Source: Ixodes scapularis
Taxonomy: Eukaryota > Arthropoda > Arachnida > Ixodida > Ixodidae
Length of the DNA: 64,000 nt
Direction: 5' to 3'
Assembly (NCBI RefSeq): GCF_016920785.2
Contig: NW_024609836.1
Span: 66,381,596-66,445,595, forward strand
Shown: piece after piece, positions 10,458 through 22,613 of the stretch
Position numbering within the stretch: the stretch's first letter is position 1
Layout of the letters: the number at the start of each line of letters is the position of its first letter
Notes under the pieces: model-generated
The model's database searches: none
What the model saw: only the letters and a program-made list of their open reading frames with translations
Told to the model about the DNA's origin: nothing
Position numbers and translations under genes: made by a program

Positions 10458-12500
10458 AGCCCCGAGAAATTCGCGTGGCGCCCTCTTACGGTGAACCGGG
10501 GTGACGTCACGGCGAGGAGAGAATTTTTCCCCGACTCGCCCCGCTCGCCCTGTGGAGGCTGTGACGACGCTAGCTGTCGGCGCGCTCGTTTCTATTTAAC
10601 TTTTTCGTGCGTGTTTTTTGTAGGAAGTGTAAATTTTTATATGTGTTTTTATATTGAGGTATGGCCTGTAGCTACAGGCGAAACTTCAACCAACATTTTG
10701 AGCATGGTTGACGGGGCAGGCAACGCATGAATCACAGCTGGTATATGAAAATAAAGAAATATGGCCCCAATTGCAGGAGCATCACTTTAGATTTACATCT
10801 CACACAATAAAGGCTGCTGATGGTCTGAATGAATTGGCAGGTTATGTATACTATTTCTTTTGTATCTCTGTTTTTAAACAAGACAGTCGAAGCAGAAAAG
10901 CTGCATGCTGCTCGAGCAACATGTTAAATAGTCTGGGCCATGGGGAGAGAATCACAAGTAAGACAACCCAAGTGCAGGGGCAAAGTAAAAAAAAAAAAAA
11001 CAAGAAACATTTACTATATACATTGCTCGCATTTGACATTTGCTGGATTCGGATAGTATTTCCATGGACTACACGGGTGGTATCTGTGGACTTGTTTATA
11101 TCAACCCTCAAGTAATGTATAACAAACGTAAGCGAAAGGGTCTAGCTCGTTATTAGTCACTTAAGCCCTAAAATTGAGATTTTACTTAAATCGAATTGTC
11201 CTGAAGCTAAAATACCGGAAACTTTTCTCACGCAGACTGTCGCCCTTCACAGGTTCCACATTTTCTGCTTCTAGTGCTGCATCTACCACTGGACAGTCGT
11301 TCGAATGCTTGCTCTTCCTCCTGTTTTCCTCTGTTGTCAGAGAGTCCAACTGCAGGGAGTTTGGAGGCTAAGGAAGCTTTTAGGGACCTGCAGCACTGTC
11401 TGTTTTAAGTGGCAATGACAATTCAGACTAAGCGGTGTATTTTCCGAATACCCAAGGCTGGAATAAAGAATGTTAGAAAAAATTATAAACATTCCAAATT
11501 ACGGCACTATTGCTGTGTATATTTGGGCAGTTCAATACATATCATACTGGCAACTGGGGGCAATTTGGCCGTTTTTGGTGCTACCGTACAAACTAATTGC
11601 CAGTAATTGTGCATCTTCTAAGAAATATGCCTGCCTACGTGTATAAACTATATAAAAAATTCACGAAAAGCTACATTTATATAAAGCAACCCTGTTCCAC
11701 GAGCACTTCAAAGATCATCAGACGCAGGGCCTTTAAAACATCTCAGAATCAGCGCATGCAGAGTGGCAGCGCAGAGTCGGGGTCGCGAGCTCATTTGCCG
11801 ACCGTCCAAAGGCCCATGATATAAATGCCACTTCAAATGCCTTGAAAGCGGGATGGAATATCGTCCTAAATCATGAACATGCAAGGAACAGATTTCCAGC
11901 GTCTGAAACACTTCCGCCACCGCTTCACCGACCCCTCGCAAGATTGCCTTGTGTCGTGTGGGCGGACGGGGAGGCTCATCGGCGGAATCGCCTCCGCCGA
12001 TAGCTTTCGGGATTTGTAACTCAATTTTAAAGGTAAAAGGGACAAGCAGGCTTATAAAATGTACGGAAGAACGTCAATATCGGCCTAACTCAACGTCTTG
12101 TACACCGGGTAAACGAAGTCCAGCTCCTCGAAGAGCTTGCGGCACACAACGCCAAACCAGGAAACCGGTGTTGGGAAGCGAGCCGGTGCGAGATCGCGGA
12201 GCGGAGTACTCCCCCTGACGTCACAGTACACCTCACCCAACCAGGGCGCGGCGACCGCAGCGACGCTTGTGTTCGCTCTCGGGGCTAATATCACAAGCCC
12301 CTTGCATCCTCAGGCACTCTCTCGCGCAGTCTTGCCGAAATCGCAGGCAAACGGTGGCAAGAATCTCCGCGGAAAACTCTAACGTTGACTCATATTTCTC
12401 CAAGATAATGCATTCCTTTATATATCGGTGCCTCCATGCAGTAGACTAGCGAATGTGACTTCAAAGTGCTAGCAAATCCACCTACTCGCCGGATTTGGTA
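10458..12500. other. Unrecognised unique sequence
   Basis: It follows the end of copy A homology. It contains short ORFs of 60-135 codons without recognisable motifs. The segment near 10,716-10,835 (LVYENKEIWPQLQEHHF) ends at a possible donor but has no partner exon that I can see. GC content rises at 11,750-12,400. No gene is called. Confidence 0.4.
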
Positions 12501-12502
12501 CG

Positions 12503-12799
12503 GTGAAGACTTCACCGGTTATCTACGTTCAAACGGCAACTGAAAGTCAGAGTTCCCATACTGACGACTCCGTCATGGAAGCTGTGCGTGAGTGGTGTGA
12601 GGATCAAGACAAATCGTTTTGCCTCATGGGTTGGCAGCACTGGAGAGGTGCTGGGAGAAGTGCGTTGTATCCAATGGGGACAACGCAGAGGACTCCAAAA
12701 GTGTCATTCCCCTGAGAAAGCGCACCACTTCTCGAATATCCCACGTAATGTTCCCAAGTAACGCATTCCACAGTGTCCGCTTTAACTTGATAACCTAAT
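12503..12799 (+). pseudogene. Mariner/Tc1-type transposase C-terminal fragment
   Basis: The reading gives DDSVMEAVREWCEDQDKSF and then, after a one-base frame change near 12,645, WEKCVVSNGD. This follows the C-terminal pattern of mariner-family transposases (acidic helix, W, then RW.KC....GDY.E). The catalytic DDD core is absent and the frame is broken, so it is a relic. Confidence 0.5.
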
Positions 12800-13234
12800 C
12801 AAGCTATATTTTATTTTTTTTAGGGGAGAGGGCGGTTCTGTCTTTAATTTTAAACCTGAAGAAGCATAATATAAAATGTATATTCTGGAACTCTAATTAT
12901 TACCAATTGGAAGCGTTTGCACGAGTGTCATTTCAAAATTTTAAAACTAAGCACTTTAGAAACAAATGTTAAAAGCAATTGAGAAAGACGTTTTTTTGAT
13001 AACGTGGCTGCCTCCGTACCACTAGAGTACGTGAACAACAATAACGTTGGCTGCCAGAAACCGCCTTAACTTTCTTCTTGAAAATTTTTATAAATTGAAA
13101 TTAACTTTGAAACACACGTCCACTAAAGTTTGAAATTATTTTTATCTCAATCCAACCCCAATGGTGCTTCATTTTGCCGCTGTTAAATCGTTTGCCACTC
13201 TGCAGTAAAGTTCTCTTACAAAAAAAAAAAATGA

Positions 13235-13480
13235 TAGAAAACAAGTCCGCGTTTCGCTGAACACGATCCTGTCAGCAAAGCTCCCTGCCGGCAGAGCATC
13301 TGCCCATGAAATCAGCAAGCTTTTGCGATATCTAGAAGAAATCAGAGGCTTTTTGATAGTTCGTGGGTATGAGACAGCTACTGCACATCGCTGGGACCTC
13401 AGATATTTTCTCAAAACTGTAGCGCACTTCCTATCCACAAGGTTCCCGGTCGATATCATTCATTTCGACGCTCTTGTTCA
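13235..13480 (+). other. Unrecognised open fragment
   Basis: A continuous plus-strand frame reads RVSLNTILSAKLPAGRASA, then EISKLLRYLEEI, then TAHRWDLRYF. It looks protein-like (helical, no low complexity) but has no clear start, no convincing splice sites and no recognised domain. It may be an exapted or transposon-derived fragment. Confidence 0.3.
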
Positions 13481-13689
13481 ATCCATTCGCCGCAAATTAT
13501 TACGAATTGGGAAAAAGTCTTTCTTTCTTTCTATCATGCTCAAAAAGTGCCTCGAAATTCAAACATGCAATGCTTGCATACCGTAGAATGGTTTTATGTT
13601 TTATATATTTATGCAAATTAGTACTTAATGAGAGATTACGAAACACGGGGTCTGGCTTATGGTCGTCGTGATTCTTGCTATGTTAATGT

Positions 13690-14646
13690 CGCAATATGAA
13701 TACCTACGGAGCGATTATAAAACGCCCGCTAATCCCCCGCCCTGCATTTTCTAAACTGTCATTTAGTGCGTTCGATGTACCTACACCTCCTGCACCAGTG
13801 CAGAAAAATGTAAAGCGATGTGCTGCCGGTTGTGTTTCAATACACACACCGGAAGCACACTGCCCTAGACTTCCCTGCATCGGTGGAGGTAGGAAGCTTC
13901 TGAAGGCTACATGACGCCATCAAAGGTCAAGCCGTGGGAAAACTTCCGGTTTGGAGGGACGCGCCTCCAAAGATGACCAAAACACAAAGACGCTATTGGA
14001 CGGACTTGCGGAACCTCGGTGGCGTTTTCACCGGTTGTGACCTCTATTTCCGGTTTCATTTGGGATTTTCACGTTTGGCTGGCTTTTACCGGCATGTCGC
14101 CTCCTCTTATGCCTACCTTCATGTCTGCACCGGTGCAGGTAAACCGAACGAGCTAAGTGACTGTACAGAGTTAAGGCGATGTTACTCACATCTTTAAAAA
14201 AAGAAATTGGCAGCGACTCTTATATTCAAAGTCCTACGTGGGCAAGGAGCCGGTAGAGCGATGGCAGTGCTGCTCACGCAGTTTCTTTTGTTCACGGGGG
14301 TTAATTGTAGCGCTGCACCACGACAGCAACTCAACGGTGATGTCTCCCATGGATTCTTCTCAGTGTGACGCGGCACCCGACAACGAAGTACGGTTTCCGA
14401 CGGGCGCCGCGGCTGATTTCGGTCAGAGCCCAGTCACAGTCTATGAACATTGAAGTGGCACCCAGATCATCTGCGGCCTACAAAAGACGGCAACAGCCAC
14501 TGCCCCGCTGGGGCATGTAGCCGGTAGAGCGATGGTAGTACAGCTCACACAGTTTATTCTGTTCACGCAGGTAAGTGAATCGTTGTCTCGAGGAAAGGTT
14601 ACTGTATTTGTTTTGTCAGCTTCATCCCAATGGTTGTACCACTGTC
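13690..14646. other. GC-rich stretch with a 275-bp spaced direct repeat
   Basis: A block of about 55 bp starting AGCCGGTAGAGCGATGG occurs at about 14,243 and again at about 14,518. The second copy runs into a GTAAGT donor-like site at about 14,570. Such repeats upstream of a LINE ORF could be 5' UTR promoter units of the element that starts near 15,291; this is inference. No gene is seen. Confidence 0.35.
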
Positions 14647-14647
14647 T

Positions 14648-15290
14648 TAAAGTGATACTTCAACGAAATTTGAAATATTCTCGTCGTGTTCAAAAATAGG
14701 TTGAATATGATCCACAATATCCGTAAATGACAATCGCACGTTTGTATTTTGATCCTGGTGGCTGTATTTTTTGTTATAAACGGCCCACTCTGGCAAGCGC
14801 TCGGAGAAGGCCCAGCTTAGAGCACGTGACATCCAACGCAATCGTGACGTAGGTCGTCTCAAGACGAGCAAAGCTACGGCGAGGCTGACGTCGAGAGGAT
14901 GGCCTAGTCGTTCCAGCCACCGAAGCGGCTGCTTTTGTACGAATTTTGGGTGACGGGTTAATCTTCTATAATCTTCTAGGGAGACACTTGCGACTTCTGC
15001 GACACACAAAAGGAATTCTCGGGAAGAGGGGTGTTCCTCCTTCCCCCCTTCTCTCGTCGTGGCCGGAGACGAGACAACCTCCGTCACTAGCTGTCAAGGT
15101 TCCTAGACGAGCATTACAAACGAGGCGTTAGCGACATCCACCAGGTGCTTTTTGCTAATCGTTTAATTCGTTTTAAAATTCCTTTTCGAGACTTTTTTAA
15201 CAAGATATTGGTACGTTCCATGTCATACTGCTCTTTTGAACACATATAGACCAAAAAATGAGCGCCGAAATTTCGACTTTAAAGTATAGC
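14648..15290 (-). mobile_element. Possible MITE between LINE 5' region and ORF
   Basis: It begins TTAAAGTGATACTTCAACG and ends with a loosely inverted ACTTTAAAGTATAG. The 146-codon minus-strand ORF inside has no recognisable protein features and is probably incidental. The boundaries are approximate. Confidence 0.3.
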
Positions 15291-16099
15291 GTTCACATAG
15301 TCGCTTTTCCTTGTTGCGGAGGCTTTCGTTTTATGTTTTACTACTTTTATTGTGCAGGGATGTTGAATTCAACACAGGTCCAATTCTGCAGAATATTCTG
15401 GGCACGCAAAATGAGCGTAAGCTTGAATTAGATAGCATCAAAATCAATCAATTTTCACAAAGTCTCACTCTAGGCGACCTAAAGACTCGAGTTTCATGAT
15501 TCATCCATAGAAGCTCAGGTGGTTACTTTTAGAGAATTATAGGCAATCCTGACAGAGTGCAGGAAGATCTGTGAAAACCGTCAGTGTCACGCAGTCCCCC
15601 CTGATAAAGATTGATGACCTTGAGAATCGCAGTAGGTGATGTAATGTTTAATTTTACGGTATACAGGACGTAAATACTCACGTATTATTCTAAGTATCAG
15701 AATCTCTTTTTCAAGATCTGTGCGAAACGAGGCGTGGCATAAAACTGACAACAATTGAGAGAGCCCCTAGGATAGAAAGATTCCGGCCAGAGAGAAATTT
15801 ACCCCTCATTGCAAGCTTTGCGTTATTTAAAAGGAAACAGACCGTCCTAGAGAACACCATGAAATTTAAAGGCTCCGGTTTCAGTGTATCGGAAGATTTC
15901 TCTGAAGCGATAGCAACCAAAGTCGCAAATTGTCGGGTTTTACCAAGGGACATAGGAATTTCGATACGCGGGTTAACTTGATGACTAACACTCTTTATCT
16001 TAAGGACATAAAATATATTTATTATGACGACATCAACCAGATAGTGCAGTTCAAATTGCCATGATATTATTCGTTCACCACCATCACATTTCTAGTAAT

Positions 16100-16828
16100 T
16101 AATTGTGTTGGCATTAAAACTAAGATTGATGATTAATCTAGCCTCATGGATACAGTTAAACCACGGGTTGTTATCATCACAGAATTATGACTCGCTGAAG
16201 AGGTAGCAGATCGTAAGGTGTTTCCTGGATATTTTACTGGCCACAGGAAATATAGTTACGGTTATGGCGGAGATGGTGTTTACCCTCGTTTACCAGCGTA
16301 TTTCTTCGAGAAAATTTGAAGTTGAAGAGGGTTCATTCTAAGTTGTATTGAGACTTCGCAATAGTGAATTCTTTCGGTGTGTTATTTTTACTGATCGTCC
16401 GCAAGTACTGTGGAAGTATTATTACAATTCAATTTACAGCCGAAACTATTAAATCTGGTGGTATGATTATAGGAGGCGATTTTAATTTGCCCTGTCTAAA
16501 CTGGCACCGGCAAAAATTATTTTCTGGGGAAACTGGTGGACTAATTGCAGTAATGGCAAATTTTTGTAACTTTGTTCGCGCTTTCTCAAACTGTGATAAA
16601 ACGCACAAGAGGGGGGGGGGGGTTGTCATTTTGCGTACAAATGCGCCGAGTCTCGTAAAGTCTACTTCAGGAATGCCGGGAATTAGTGATCACAGTGCTG
16701 TCCTTTGTGAAATGAATTTGGGGCATGTAAAAATCGGTAATAGTGAAGGTCGACGCACATTTGATTGCAAAAAACCTCACATTTGTCAAATCGATGTTGC
16801 ACTAGATGCATATTTTTTTTCTTTTTGA
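16100..16828 (+). pseudogene. LINE endonuclease (EEP) domain remnant
   Basis: The first half reads NCVGIKTK...KPRVVIITEL with several stops. The second half (from about 16,430) is open and has the GGDFN and SDH motifs of apurinic endonuclease-like LINE domains. The linker to the reverse transcriptase is scrambled from about 16,830 to 17,400. Confidence 0.75.
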
Positions 16829-17409
16829 AACACTTTCAGAACCCTGTTCCTTAACTTAACTCTGGGTACTTTCTAAGAGAAAGGTTCTGGAATTGCAAGA
16901 ACGTTTTGTCCCTTCTTGGATTTTGACCAAAAATAACGTGATAAAAGTAAGCCATGTTTTGCAAAATAACTACGGAAGTTGATATAGCGAAAAGGGAGAA
17001 TCTTCGCGTTTTTTAAAAAGAATCTATCAGCAACAAATATGAGAAAACTGAAAGTCAAAACCAGTGAGAAAAACATCAAGATAGCAAAAGCAGAATCCAT
17101 ATTCTTTGGATCATTTCACTTTAAGATCAAAGCGAACACTAAAAACACTTTGAAAATAAGTAAAAAATAATAAAAAATAATGCTTCTATTCTGTCTCTTC
17201 TGAAGCATTAGGTTGTAAACACTGACACTTCTCAAAATGTAGAATGTTTTAACTCTTACTTTAGTTCTGTCTCTCTATCTGGCATTATAAGTAACACCAC
17301 TGTCGGCTATGTTCTGGATAGAACCGTGCGCACGAAAATTATGTAGTTAATGTAAATGCGCTTGCAATGTTGTTAGAGCACTAAATGTTTCAAAGGCTGC
17401 TGGCCCGGT

Positions 17410-18060
17410 TTGCTAGCCGACAGCACTGCTAAAATCTTGTGCTCGTTCAGTGTCCCCTACCTGATGTTTATTTTTAAAAAGTCACTGATTGATTGCTCTC
17501 TTCCAGATAATTGGAAGATAGCCTCTGTCGTACCAGTTCATAAATCTGGACCTCGTAACAACGTCTTCAGTTACCATCCTATTTCGTTGTGTTGTGTTTC
17601 TCGAAAACTTTCAGAACAGAACTTATACATTATTAAATTCGGTTTATCAATCCAAAAACAACATGTCTACCGGAGGTGGTTGTTCTGCGTCACGCAGTTA
17701 ACCGTGTTCACTCACGATTTGTCTGAGGCAATGGATAACCGTAAAACTGTCGACTGTGTTTTTTTGGACTTCAGTAAACTCTTTGATGTTGTACCTCAAA
17801 ATTTATTACTAGAAACGTTATTACATTATAATATTGATTATCAAGTTATCGCCTGGATTCATGAACATACTGGGACTAAAGCTGCCAGTATGTTGTAGTA
17901 AATGAAAGTAAATCGAGAATTTGAAAAGTAACATCACAAGTTCTACGGAGGCCGGTTTTAGAACCTTTGTCATTTCAAATTTATGTCAATGGTCTTTATG
18001 AGTTTGTCACTTCATGCGTGAGAATGTTCGCAGACGATTGCATATTATATTGAGAAGTAA
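17410..18060 (+). pseudogene. LINE reverse transcriptase remnant
   Basis: An open stretch of 162 codons carries the N-terminal RT motifs (LPDNWKIASVVPVHKSG, then CVFLDFSKLFDVVPQNLL). After a stop at about 17,896 the frame resumes with RMFADDCILY, which contains the FADD catalytic pair. The core is broken, so no activity is expected. Confidence 0.8.
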
Positions 18061-19389
18061 CATGTTATAGTAAGGATTCCATTATTTAAAGGGATTTAGT
18101 TCATATAAATACATGGCGTGGAAAATGGCGGTTTAAGTTGAACCTAGATAAAACCATGTGCAGGCCTTTTTCAAAAAAACACCAGTTCCCGTTATGATAT
18201 CAGCAACAGTCGCTTAAAATCTGTTTCAGATTACAAGCTTTTAAGTGTACTCCTCACATCCTCGTTGAGCTGGCAGTGGTATATAGATTATACCGTAACG
18301 AAAGCTTCCAAATAGCTGGGTTTTCTGCGCCGAAACCCTCGTAACTTTCCACAGTTTAGGGGGGAACGATTATATAAAACAAGCGCGAGACCTATATTTG
18401 AATATCCCTGCGCTGTGTGTGGCCCCGAACTAGTCTAGATAAAATAAAAATTAGAAAAAGTTCAAAACCTAGCGGCTAGGTATGTTTTAGGAATTTTTTT
18501 TTTAAAGATAGAGGGTTTAGTGCAACACTTTCAAGACAAATGCTTAGCTGGAATACACTGAAATGCCGCAGAACTAGGCTTCGTTGAATGTTTTTCTATT
18601 CTATATTTCACTCCCAGACTGGCATCCCACGTGAAACCTACCTGTTTCCCCCATATTACCTATCCGGGCATGTGGATCGTATTCATAAAGTGACTGAATA
18701 AAGGTGCAACACTCCGGGTTTCGAAAGTTCATTTTGTTTTTCAAAAAGAGTACGCCAGTAGAACACATTACCTTCTATTTTTGTCTCTGCTTTATAAAAC
18801 GATGCCTTTTATAGTGCTTTTGAAACGGTAGGGTCATTCAATTGATATGATTGCGTAAAGGATAAATTTCAGGCAGAAGTTAACACAGTAGATTATAATT
18901 ATTTTTATGCATAGGTGCTGCAGATCTTGGTGTACTCAAAGCGATAAGGTTTTGTATATCGTATATTTGTTTTAACTGTCGCGAAGTGTGATTGAGTGCG
19001 TTGAGTCACGTAAAATCTGAAGGGTGCTATGAATGTCGCAATGAGTGTTGATCTCGCGAGGTTTTAAAAATTTCTTGAAGATGCTTACCTCTTAATTTGT
19101 TCGCTTTTTTTTTTTTTTGCTCGTATCACTTTTTTTTATTCCTTCCCCTTCCCCCCCCCCCCCCCCCCAAGGCTTAACGCCGAAATTCGCTGCAAGTAGC
19201 GAATAAATAAATAACTATTATAATAAATATAATGCATAAAATGCTGTGAAACAGCTATGTAGAAACATAACCTAAGGTTATCTAGAAGGTGTTGCTAGGA
19301 GCCGGGAGGGGTGGGGAGAGAAATAGAAATAAAAGAGAGGAGGGATGCGGCGTGAGGGGATTGGTGTGTCATGTGACGTATATTTTTTC

Positions 19390-20052
19390 TAAAGTTGAGG
19401 CTTGGGCGAGTTGGTACATACTTCGGAATTAAAAACAGCGCGGAAAGACGAGGGCCAGACAAAGATGTGACACGGACGTAGCGCTGACTTACATCCGAGT
19501 TTATTGAACGCAAAATCGCAACATATATTTGCGGTGTCACGAACAAAAGAACAGAAAGAATTCAGTCCATGTGATGTATCACCAAAAAATAAAACAATGA
19601 TAAATATATATATATATATAAATAAAAATGCGCCATGACAGCCGTACAGAGTATGTGCTAAAAACGAGCAAGTTAGGGAACCAGAAAATTCATCTCTTTG
19701 CCTCATAGGGCCACAGAAGGACTGCCTACACATGCTGCACCTAACCTCGCTATCTCAACCGCCTCTAGAATTTCCCGAGTAAGCTGGTCCCTATAACGCT
19801 TAACAACCTCACACCGTTGGAAGTCGGGTAGGCAACCACTGTCGCGGCAATGAATGCCAAGATGACCAGACACGGTTGTGGAGACACTGTAAGCGTGCTC
19901 TCTTAACCCTCATTTCTTTCTGTTCTTTTGTTCGTGATACTGCAAATATATATTCCGATTTTGCGTTCAATAAACTCAGTTGTAAGTCAGCGCTACGTCC
20001 GTGTCACTTCTTTGCCTGGTCTTCGTCTTTCCGCGCTGTTTTTAATTCCGAA
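19390..20052 (-). mobile_element. Truncated Penelope-like element with inverted terminal repeats
   Basis: The flanking 12 bp GTATATTTTTTC is duplicated at 19,378-19,389 and 20,053-20,064, and the empty site occurs once in D2 (30,759-30,770). The two ends are inverted repeats of about 145 bp (ACTTCGGAATTAAAAACAG versus CTGTTTTTAATTCCGAAGT). On the minus strand, 19,703-19,909 encodes a GIY-YIG endonuclease C-terminal half: IHCRDSGCLPDFQR, then DQLTREILEAVEIARLG, then a TGA stop. Penelope elements carry a GIY-YIG domain and may have terminal repeats in inverted orientation, which fits. Confidence 0.75.
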
Positions 20053-20087
20053 GTATATTTTTTCGCTAAATTTAGCAACGAACCTGC

Positions 20088-20408
20088 ATGTTCGTAGGTC
20101 ACGTGACGTCAGGTCACGTGGAAACCATTAGGGCTGCGTTTCGACGCCACATCGACCAACTGCGTCCTCATCACGACCCAGCGGCAAGGAAACCGCTAGA
20201 CATTGTTGTTGGTACACCACAGAGTCGAACACCGAGTTTTTTAATGTCACCAGAACAAGCATCGCCTCAGCCTGCTACAGACCTCGAAAGGGAGGGAGCT
20301 ATTGAACTGTTTCCGGAAGGCAAGAACAATGCGCCTCCATATCTGTTGGCGACAAAACGGGATGAAGTCTCAGAACAGCCGCTATGGCGATCAACGAGGC
20401 CACGCTAA
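20088..20408 (+). pseudogene. Gypsy-type pol C-terminal fragment (D1)
   Basis: An open 106-codon frame with FRRHIDQLRPHHDP near its start and LWRSTRPR at its end. The V.RH.DQLRP motif followed by a proline-rich tail is typical of the end of Ty3/gypsy integrase. There are no upstream RT or integrase core motifs and no LTR was recognised next to it. Confidence 0.55.
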
Positions 20409-20869
20409 AGTTCCTAGATCAGAGCGTCCTACAAGTAGCAACATTCCCTTGAAGTGCAAACTGCGTGACGGTGCAGGTTTTAGGAAGCGAATGGCGGCGC
20501 AGAGCAGAAGACCGAATTCCTGAACGACGCCGGTTTGTTCCAGCGGTATGTCCTTTGCCATTAGTATTGGTTATTGTTGCTTGTAAAAAAGGTACCAAGG
20601 AACTTTACGCCACGCTTATGGGTCCAACCGGTAAATCTACGTGTCATACCAGTCGCGAAACGAGCAGAAAAATATTCTGGGGCTCCTTCATAGAGGCTCA
20701 AAAGCTCCCTTTATCTTGCATCAAGAGGTTTCGTGGCACCCATCGTGCCGGGATCTTCTACATACTCCGAACGTCATCAATGTTTGGGAGGGCTCTGTCA
20801 TAGCAGATGTTACAATTTTGGACACCTTCAATCTGCAATTTTTTATGATCAGTCTCTCATCTCCGGCTG

Positions 20870-21289
20870 AATTATCCTAATAAGTCGAAGGGCCTCATCG
20901 CCCTGACCTTGGGTAGTTTTGCACGTCCAGAAGGCCGCGTTCAAACTCGTTGAAGGTACGCCCTACTCTAGCAGATGAAGAACATTCCCTTCATGCACAT
21001 CTACCATTCTAGCGTGATTTTTCTTCGGGACTTTCTTTGCACAAAAAACTTCGATACTGGTGCATACTGCTTCAGCAACAAACTGCCAGATGCAGAATAA
21101 GAGATAGTCCGGAAGGGTTGATTTCGGGACCGTGTTTCGGCAGAGCGGTGAGCTATCCCAGGTTTTAATGAGATCACTGTCAGACTTTCGTTTCCAGTCG
21201 AATTGCAAAACGTTTCGATCACTCCTCGTACCAAAGGAAGAAGGTTCATTTAGCGGCATGACCAATAGCTGGAAATGTGTCTCGTGCAT
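20870..21289 (-). pseudogene. Unrecognised protein fragment (D1)
   Basis: The minus-strand frame includes HARMVDVHEGNVLHLLE and, after a stop, SLNAAFWTCKTTQGQGDEAL. The D2 counterpart reads through the same stretch. It looks protein-derived. I do not recognise the family; an integrated viral or retroelement gene fragment is possible. Stops and length differences between D1 and D2 indicate decay. Confidence 0.35.
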
Positions 21290-21712
21290 AACTGCTTTCG
21301 TGAAACTCAGTTTGAAGTTTGGGAAATACCGAATGATTGTTTTATATCCTAAGGGTAGTGGGGGATAGGTGGGTCAGGCTTCGGCAAGGTGGGAGAAGGG
21401 GGGGAAGGGGGGATTTTGCTGGAGGGAGCACGGGTTTGGCAGAAAGATTTGGCGTTAGAGACGGATGTGACATCGCCGGCAGAGTGTTACCCAGATCAAT
21501 CTTGTTAACCTATTATTTGCCATTTCACCAAAAAGCTTCCTAATGAGACTGGAGTATCTCGTTAAAAATTTATTTTTGAGGGGCGTAGGGGGGTAAATCG
21601 CCCCCCTCCATCCTCTTAATATCGCTCTTGTTTTAGCGGCAATGTAACATTTTTCCTAGCGGCCAATGAGAAGAACCTTTGTTTTATCTATAGGAAACCA
21701 AAATGCGAAATT
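21181..21712. other. Unrecognised spacer with G-rich tract
   Basis: It joins the end of D1 to the start of copy B. It contains G-rich stretches near 21,360-21,420 and 21,580-21,600. No gene or known repeat was recognised. Confidence 0.4.
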
Positions 21713-22062
21713 TCTTCTGAATTAATAAATAAATACCACTTACCCCCGCGATTCCATGCGAGCATCGTGAAACTTTACAATTGATTAGTAATACCTTGTT
21801 AATATCTGTGCGATGTAGCACAGCATTTAAGGGATGGAGGAAATTGAAATCGTATTCTGGAATGCCGGGATATTTTTTTCAGACAATATCTTAGGAACCA
21901 CTCCTTCAAAAATAAAAAGAAAACGAAACAATGGGTAATATTTTTGTTACTTTATTAAAATAATGTTCAAAGACGCCCTCAAAATATCGATCCTCATGAA
22001 ACCGCGAAACCAGCTTGTGCTTGGAATAGGTGAATGACTCTTGAAAACGGACACGTGAGAGA

Positions 22063-22613
22063 TTAATTCAGTTCATTCAGAGCTTGCTGAAACGCATCTT
22101 CGACGAAAGGTGTTATTCCTTGTACCCAAAGTACTCGGACGAGTCCAGAAAGGATAACTCCCAGTGCGTTCGAAATTCCATACACGATGTCTCCACCGCC
22201 GTTTATTCCGATGTGCAAGCCTTCCATTACCACCGGAATTACATTTCTGATTGTATATTCTGTGCCCGAATCTGCCTTCGTCGTCACCAGCTCTCCCTCA
22301 AACCTGACAAGGTTAGCCTGAGAGGTAATAGTGCCGTTGTGTCCCGAACAAAGCCTCCAGGGTATGTCTATGCGCAGTGAGAACCTTGAACGCACGCTGA
22401 ACACGGTGACTGTGTCCTTTCCGCGGCAAAACGTCTTGTGGGGTCTGTCTTGCTGGAGGAGGTTAAGGCCAAATAGAGTTCCCTCTTCTAAGAAGATGGC
22501 GCGAGGCAGTATTTCCACTTTTATCTGGTTGGCCACGTGCTCGTTGGGGAGATTTCGGATTAGCTTGTCTAGCTTGTCTTCCAGATGAGCCTTGTCGGGG
22601 ACATCGCAACGCT
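22063..22613 (-). CDS. Copy B terminal exon of secreted-protein gene
   Basis: Splice acceptor TTCCTACCTACAG immediately upstream, phase 1 entry, 182 codons then TAA. It includes CDVPDKAHLEDKLDKLIRN, FLEEGTLFGLNLL, the SGHNGT glycosylation site, LVRFEGELVTTKADSG and the C-terminus FVEDAFQQALNELN. The exon itself is intact and the same length as in copy C. The hydrophobic loop (GGGDIVYGISNALGVIL) is the most diverged part among copies. The upstream signal-peptide exon of this copy has a nonsense codon, so secretion from this copy is doubtful unless another first exon is used. Confidence 0.65.

Larger units (their letters stand above)
15291..19215 (+). mobile_element. Degenerate CR1-like LINE
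   Basis: Plus-strand order: a hydrophobic leader with LLLLLCRDVEFNTGP (15,311-15,499; compare the LLLL.GDVE.NPGP start of CR1-type ORFs); an N-terminal domain remnant with FKGSGFSVSEDFS (about 15,790-15,920); an endonuclease with IIGGDFNLPCLNW and GISDHSAVLCE (to 16,828); a reverse transcriptase with VVPVHKSG and CVFLDFSKLFDVV; the FADD catalytic motif near 18,030; and a C-terminal region to about 18,690. It ends with a poly-C tract (19,150-19,170) and an AATAAATAAATAA tail. Many stops and frameshifts make it inactive. Clade by motif only. Confidence 0.8.
18618..21180. repeat. Segmental duplicate D1
   Basis: About 1.9 kb is homologous to 30,006-31,885 in the same order and orientation: LINE 3' end, flank, gypsy pol tail, unknown minus-strand reading frame. 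D1 is longer by the 675 bp Penelope-like insertion including its duplicated target. Because LINE sequence continues upstream in D1 but not in D2, the left border may be a duplication breakpoint inside the LINE. Confidence 0.8.

Noticed and set aside
14647..15087. 146-codon minus-strand ORF as a gene
   Set aside because: It lies inside a probable MITE and has no domain, signal peptide or splice context.
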